DNA from: Paramacrobiotus richtersi
Lineage: Eukaryota; Tardigrada; Eutardigrada; Parachela; Macrobiotidae
Direction: 5' to 3'
Assembly: GCA_034698045.1 (NCBI GenBank)
Contig: JAQGAU010000822.1
Location: 1-23,541, forward strand
DNA length: 23,541 bases
Position numbers and translations under genes: made by a program. This document shows positions 20,129-23,541 of this stretch, one piece after another. Each line of letters starts with the position of its first letter. Within the stretch, counting starts at the first letter, position 1. The notes beneath the pieces are model-generated. The model saw only the letters and a list, made by a program, of their open reading frames with translations, was not told where the DNA came from and did not search any database.

Positions 20129-23100
20129 CTGGAAAAAATTAAAAAGTTCATCCGTATTGCGTAATAACCAAACTATCCGATTTCGGTATATCTAGATTAT
20201 ATATTCTCCAGTCTTCTAATGCATGTCAGAGTTATTGTGTTAGCTGCTACGATTAGTATCACAGTCCAAAGATTTGTTATAAGCTGTAAAATTCTGAATA
20301 TATAATATAAACTCGCACTCACGGTGGTAAAATGTGTTGCAACAAATCAGCCGATCGTTGACGCTCTTCCATAAACTGTTGCGTCTTTTGGTGGACTTGG
20401 TGTTCGAGATTAGAAGCATACTGCTCCATGCGGTTAATCAAGTGGCCAATTAAATTTTTCTCGGATTTTCCGAATATTTTCACAATGGCTTGCCGGATCT
20501 TCGTAAAAGGCAAGCGAATGGCAGGGTTCTCGTCCCAACATTCATCTATAAGGTGATGGAGTTCGGAAGCACAAGCGGATACCGGAAGCGGTGGCCGCAG
20601 CGGAGGCTGAACACCTCTTTTCACCTTTAATTTACAGAAAATTTGTATTTTGTTGAAGTATGACCAAATTTATGAAATAATTTGGAGCATTTCTTCAGGT
20701 ACAGGAATGTGATAGCTTTATAATGAGCACTACATCAATGGCTCTGCAGACTGGGAAAGCTAGAAACCGAGAATACAAACGTATTACGAAAACAAGCTTC
20801 CGAAAGATAAACGGCAAATACTGTAATTATGATATTAAAGGCGGCCAAAAGTGCTTCTTGTACACATTAACGTAAAAGTTTCCACACAAAGTCCAGCAAG
20901 AAAAGTAAACTTTTTAGTAATGTCCATTTCTTACTTCGAGCACAATGTCTTTAACACTGTGTTCTTCCCTCGCATTATGCGTTTTCCCGTGCTTCCCAAG
21001 CTGAAACGGCTGGCTTTGCAAAATAATTTGCTGCAGCAGTATTCCAAAGCTATAAATGTCCCCTACAGTTCAAGGCAACGTGAAACTTGGAGATTATGCA
21101 AGTAAACATAAACAGCGTAAGAAGGAGGAATGTATACGCCGTAACCTTTTTGTGTTCCATTTTCCGGCATTCTTCTACGTAGCAGCTCCGGCGCGCGCCA
21201 TAGCAGGATTCTGTAGTTCCGCCGCGGGTCTTCAAATTCTGTTTCAAATGTTACAGGCTGGAGGTCGAATTCATGCCGAAGAGAAGGAAGTCCGTAATCG
21301 GAGAGTTTCAGCACAAATCGGCTGTCTATCTGGCAAGAGTTATCCCAGAGGAAACCATGGGATAAAATTTCTGTGGCATGGAGATATGCCATTCCCTAAA
21401 TAAAACAGTTTCCGAATTACAGCCAAACCGATCATTACTTGTACTTATGTCTGGAAGGTTCGAAGCAACGCCGATTTAACTGCACAATGTCATACGAGGA
21501 AATAAGAGGAAACCAGAGAAATAGGTCTGGATGCCAAATATCCCCGATGCCAAATATGATGTAGTTTTATGTTCTGCTATATGGGAGATTACTTCCGGAA
21601 AACAACCAAACGTCATCAGTGTTATTTATTCAGAAGTGTACAAAAGGGAAGCCCAAATAGTAAAAGAACATGAATTGACCTTTTAGTGACTCGCGATAAA
21701 GGTAATTGTCAATTATTCGTTAACAAGTCACGAAAGCATCGATATCATCTTAAAGAATCTTTATCCGATCTGGGGAATCTCCCACATCCATTCATCAAAG
21801 GATCCGCCTTTACTTGACCCTTGTCCGCATTCGTCAATAAGTCAACCCCATGATAACAAGAATACAACGAAGAAGAACGATATAACAGATCAAAGTTGAA
21901 ATGTGACAGAAAGTTTATAAGAAAACGACATCCTCAAACAAATGACGGAATACCAGCTAATATAATAGTTTGGAGCGGCTAATAAAAATAATGCAGACGG
22001 CCTTAATTAGTATACATACTACATACCTGAACCAAATCCGAAATTAATGATTGCTTAAATTGCCAATCCAGATCCATACTGTGGTCACTGATTAGATGAC
22101 CCAAGCTCCCGCGCTGACAGAATTCCATAGCCACGTATTCGCAGGCGTTATTTTCGTTAACGACAACTCCAAAAAACTTTTGCATGTTCGGATGCATCAA
22201 ATGCCTCATCTGCAGTAACAGTGCCAAAGATATACCAGTAGTAATCACGCACTCTGTTACAACTATTGAACAATAAACCGGCAAATTATGTGCGATAGAT
22301 TGAAAGCATGTGCTTACAGCCATGGCCTCTTTGTACATTTGGAAAGGAACTCGCTTTTGAGGAGAAGCGCACTCAACTAAGGTTATTGGCTGACCATGGT
22401 ACATAGCACAGGTGCGAATCTGCGTGTCGGGATCATGCTGGTCTTTTTCGGGTCTCGCGGATTCCTGCTGTAAGCCATTTGCTTCGAGTATTGCACATTT
22501 TATTCGGAATCTTTCTAGTCACGTATACTCCGTATAATTTTATCATTTCTGGTTGATTTATAACTTTTGTTCGTAACATCCAGACAATCCATATTTTGTA
22601 GGAAGCAACTGCACGTATGCTTCCATAAATAAGCGCTATAATATCAGACTGACCTTTACGTCACTTTCGCGTCGTTCGTTGTACGAACTCTCATCCTATA
22701 AGAGAAGAAAACGTTTTTCAGATCCTGCCGGTCATGTAACAAACATTCATGCTATTTACAAAATTACCTGGATCGATTTCCTTTTCAAATCAGTGGATGA
22801 GCGAAATACGTAAGGCTGCAGATCGTTAATAAAAATACGCCACCAATAGGGGTCAAGGTCATCCTTACGCTTCCTGTAGAAATGGTTTACCGTTTCACAT
22901 AATTATCTGCTATTGAATAAGTAATAAGGTATGGACACTGAGCCGTTCACTTACTTTTTAACATAACAAGCAGCGGCAGCACCAACGATTGCTAAGAGGC
23001 CAACACAGACCGCTATAATAGCAATAACCACTTCTGTTCTGTAAGCGTTGGCGTGAGAATTGCAGCGCAAATTATCCAAACACGGGATAATGTTGGCTGG

Positions 23101-23541
23101 AAGTGTCGGGCGGTTGATGAATGATATATCTCCTAACTGAATCAAATCCTTTTGGCCTAACGGGAATCCAAACAAGTTCTACGAATGTTAGACTCGTTTT
23201 GAATAAATGTTCAAGAAATCAGAATGATGCAGCGGTTAAAAAAACGTGGTTTAACACTATACCAACGAAAAATATGTCGATGTTTTTTCTGCCAGCGACA
23301 TTCAGCTATTATGTTTTCGAATTCCTGCAATGCTTCTTTACATTAACAGCTATGGATTAGATAAGGACTCAAAAGCCGTAAATCCGCTCAGCGCCTGCTT
23401 ATTGACAAATAACCATCCTGTGAGCTACGTGTTAACTTTTGACGAACACGAATAATCAGTTTAGACCTCGTGCAGCTGGGTTTCTTCACTGAACGCCCGC
23501 ATGATGTAGGGTATTTCACGGTCGCTGTTGGCGTCAATGGA
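18295..23541 (-). CDS. Receptor guanylate cyclase, copy 3 (5' part lies beyond the window)
   Basis: The most diverged of the three. Exons in the window: 23541-23467 (enters mid-exon), 23178-22955, 22873-22768, 22695-22654, 22467-22318, 22209-22027, 21395-21146, 21062-20935, 20624-20323, 20128-19906, 19836-19689, 19604-19556, 19489-19440, 19258-19167, 18339-18295 (TAG). They sum to 2,067 nt, 688 residues, in frame from the first base. Missing: leader and most of the ectodomain. Present: the final ectodomain segment (DANSDREIPYIMRAFSEET), membrane helix, KHD, HNOBA and cyclase. Against copies 1 and 2 it has an extra intron inside the KHD, no intron before MEQY, and a much longer last intron (827 nt). 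The cyclase keeps both metal Asp residues, Glu, Cys, Asn and Arg, so activity is plausible. Confidence 0.9.
18340..19166 (-). other. Long last intron of copy 3
   Basis: 827 nt, against 280 nt and 175 nt for the same intron in copies 1 and 2. No gene is seen. It is AT-rich and holds a short direct repeat: GTATTTATAAACTG occurs twice near 18650-18685. The extra length may reflect an insertion or loss of constraint; no transposon ends were recognised. Confidence 0.5.
20323..22467 (-). other. Copy 3: kinase-homology domain and HNOBA exons
   Basis: 22467-22318 (IRTCAMYHGQPITLVECASP), 22209-22027 (MRHLMHPNMQKFFG, EFCQRGSLGHLI), 21395-21146 (GMAYLHATEILSHGFL, SRFVLKLSDYGLPSL, LLWRAPELLRR), 21062-20935 (DIYSFGILLQQI) and 20624-20323. 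The last exon runs without a break from VKRGVQPPLRPPLPVSAC and CWDENPAIRLPFTKI into MEQYASNLEHQVHQKTQQ and ILPP. Unlike copies 1 and 2, the Asp of the DFG position is kept (SDYGL). The first exon starts at a CAGCAG tandem acceptor, so one Gln may be optional. Confidence 0.83.
22654..23541 (-). other. Copy 3: end of ectodomain, membrane span, juxtamembrane and linker exons
   Basis: 23541-23467 matches the DENSERRSPYVIRSLD segment of the other copies. 23178-22955 is the membrane-proximal exon: the PPN.P.CG motif has become LPANIIPCLDNLRCN, and the helix reads VVIAIIAVCVGLLAIVGAAA, ending CYVKK. 22873-22768 has DDLDPYWWRIFINDLQ. The 42-nt phase-0 exon 22695-22654 reads DESSYNERRESDVK: acidic, basic and Ser-rich, unlike the linker of copy 2. 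The linker is the fastest-changing intracellular part. Confidence 0.83.

Noticed and set aside
1-23541. Transposons, CRISPR arrays, tRNA or rRNA genes, viral genes
   Set aside because: No terminal repeats with transposase frames, no spaced direct repeats, and no tRNA or rRNA-like stretch was seen by eye; a tRNAscan or RepeatMasker run would be the proper test.

Overview
The window is animal (metazoan) nuclear DNA. It holds one gene family three times: receptor (membrane-spanning) guanylate cyclases, arranged head to tail on the minus strand and interrupted by many short GT-AG introns. No intact plus-strand gene was found. The species cannot be fixed from the sequence. Compact introns (57 to about 1,100 nt), AT-rich spacers and a tandem receptor-cyclase expansion fit an invertebrate, possibly an ecdysozoan such as a tardigrade, but this is inference only.

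Layout from right to left, in the direction of transcription. Copy 3 enters from beyond the right edge. Its last extracellular codons, membrane span, kinase-homology domain (KHD), dimerisation helix and cyclase domain lie in 18295-23541. A spacer of about 1.3 kb follows. Copy 2 (9712-16952, or 17033 with an upstream ATG) is complete with 21 exons and about 1,082 residues. A spacer of about 1.1 kb follows. Copy 1 (1581-8629) has 20 well-supported exons plus one doubtful linker exon and about 1,070 residues. The last 1.58 kb on the left has no recognisable gene.

I worked out exon boundaries by hand by comparing the three copies. Splice sites, exon lengths and intron phases agree almost throughout, and the summed coding lengths divide by three (3,213 nt, 3,249 nt and 2,067 nt in the window). 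Each protein should read: signal peptide, ANF-receptor type ligand-binding ectodomain, one membrane helix, KHD pseudokinase, HNOBA coiled coil, class III guanylate cyclase domain. By family knowledge they make cGMP at the cell surface in response to a peptide or other ligand, as dimers.

The most notable observations are these. Copy 1 has Lys in place of the first metal-binding Asp of the cyclase site, while keeping every reading frame and the rest of the domain. All three copies lack the Gly before the second catalytic Asp. A plus-strand stretch inside the first intron of copy 2 reads like a fragment of another ANF-receptor ectodomain. Three introns are multiples of three and free of stops. 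Copy 3 has a different intron layout in the KHD. A copy 2 intron carries two overlapping, mutually exclusive hairpins.
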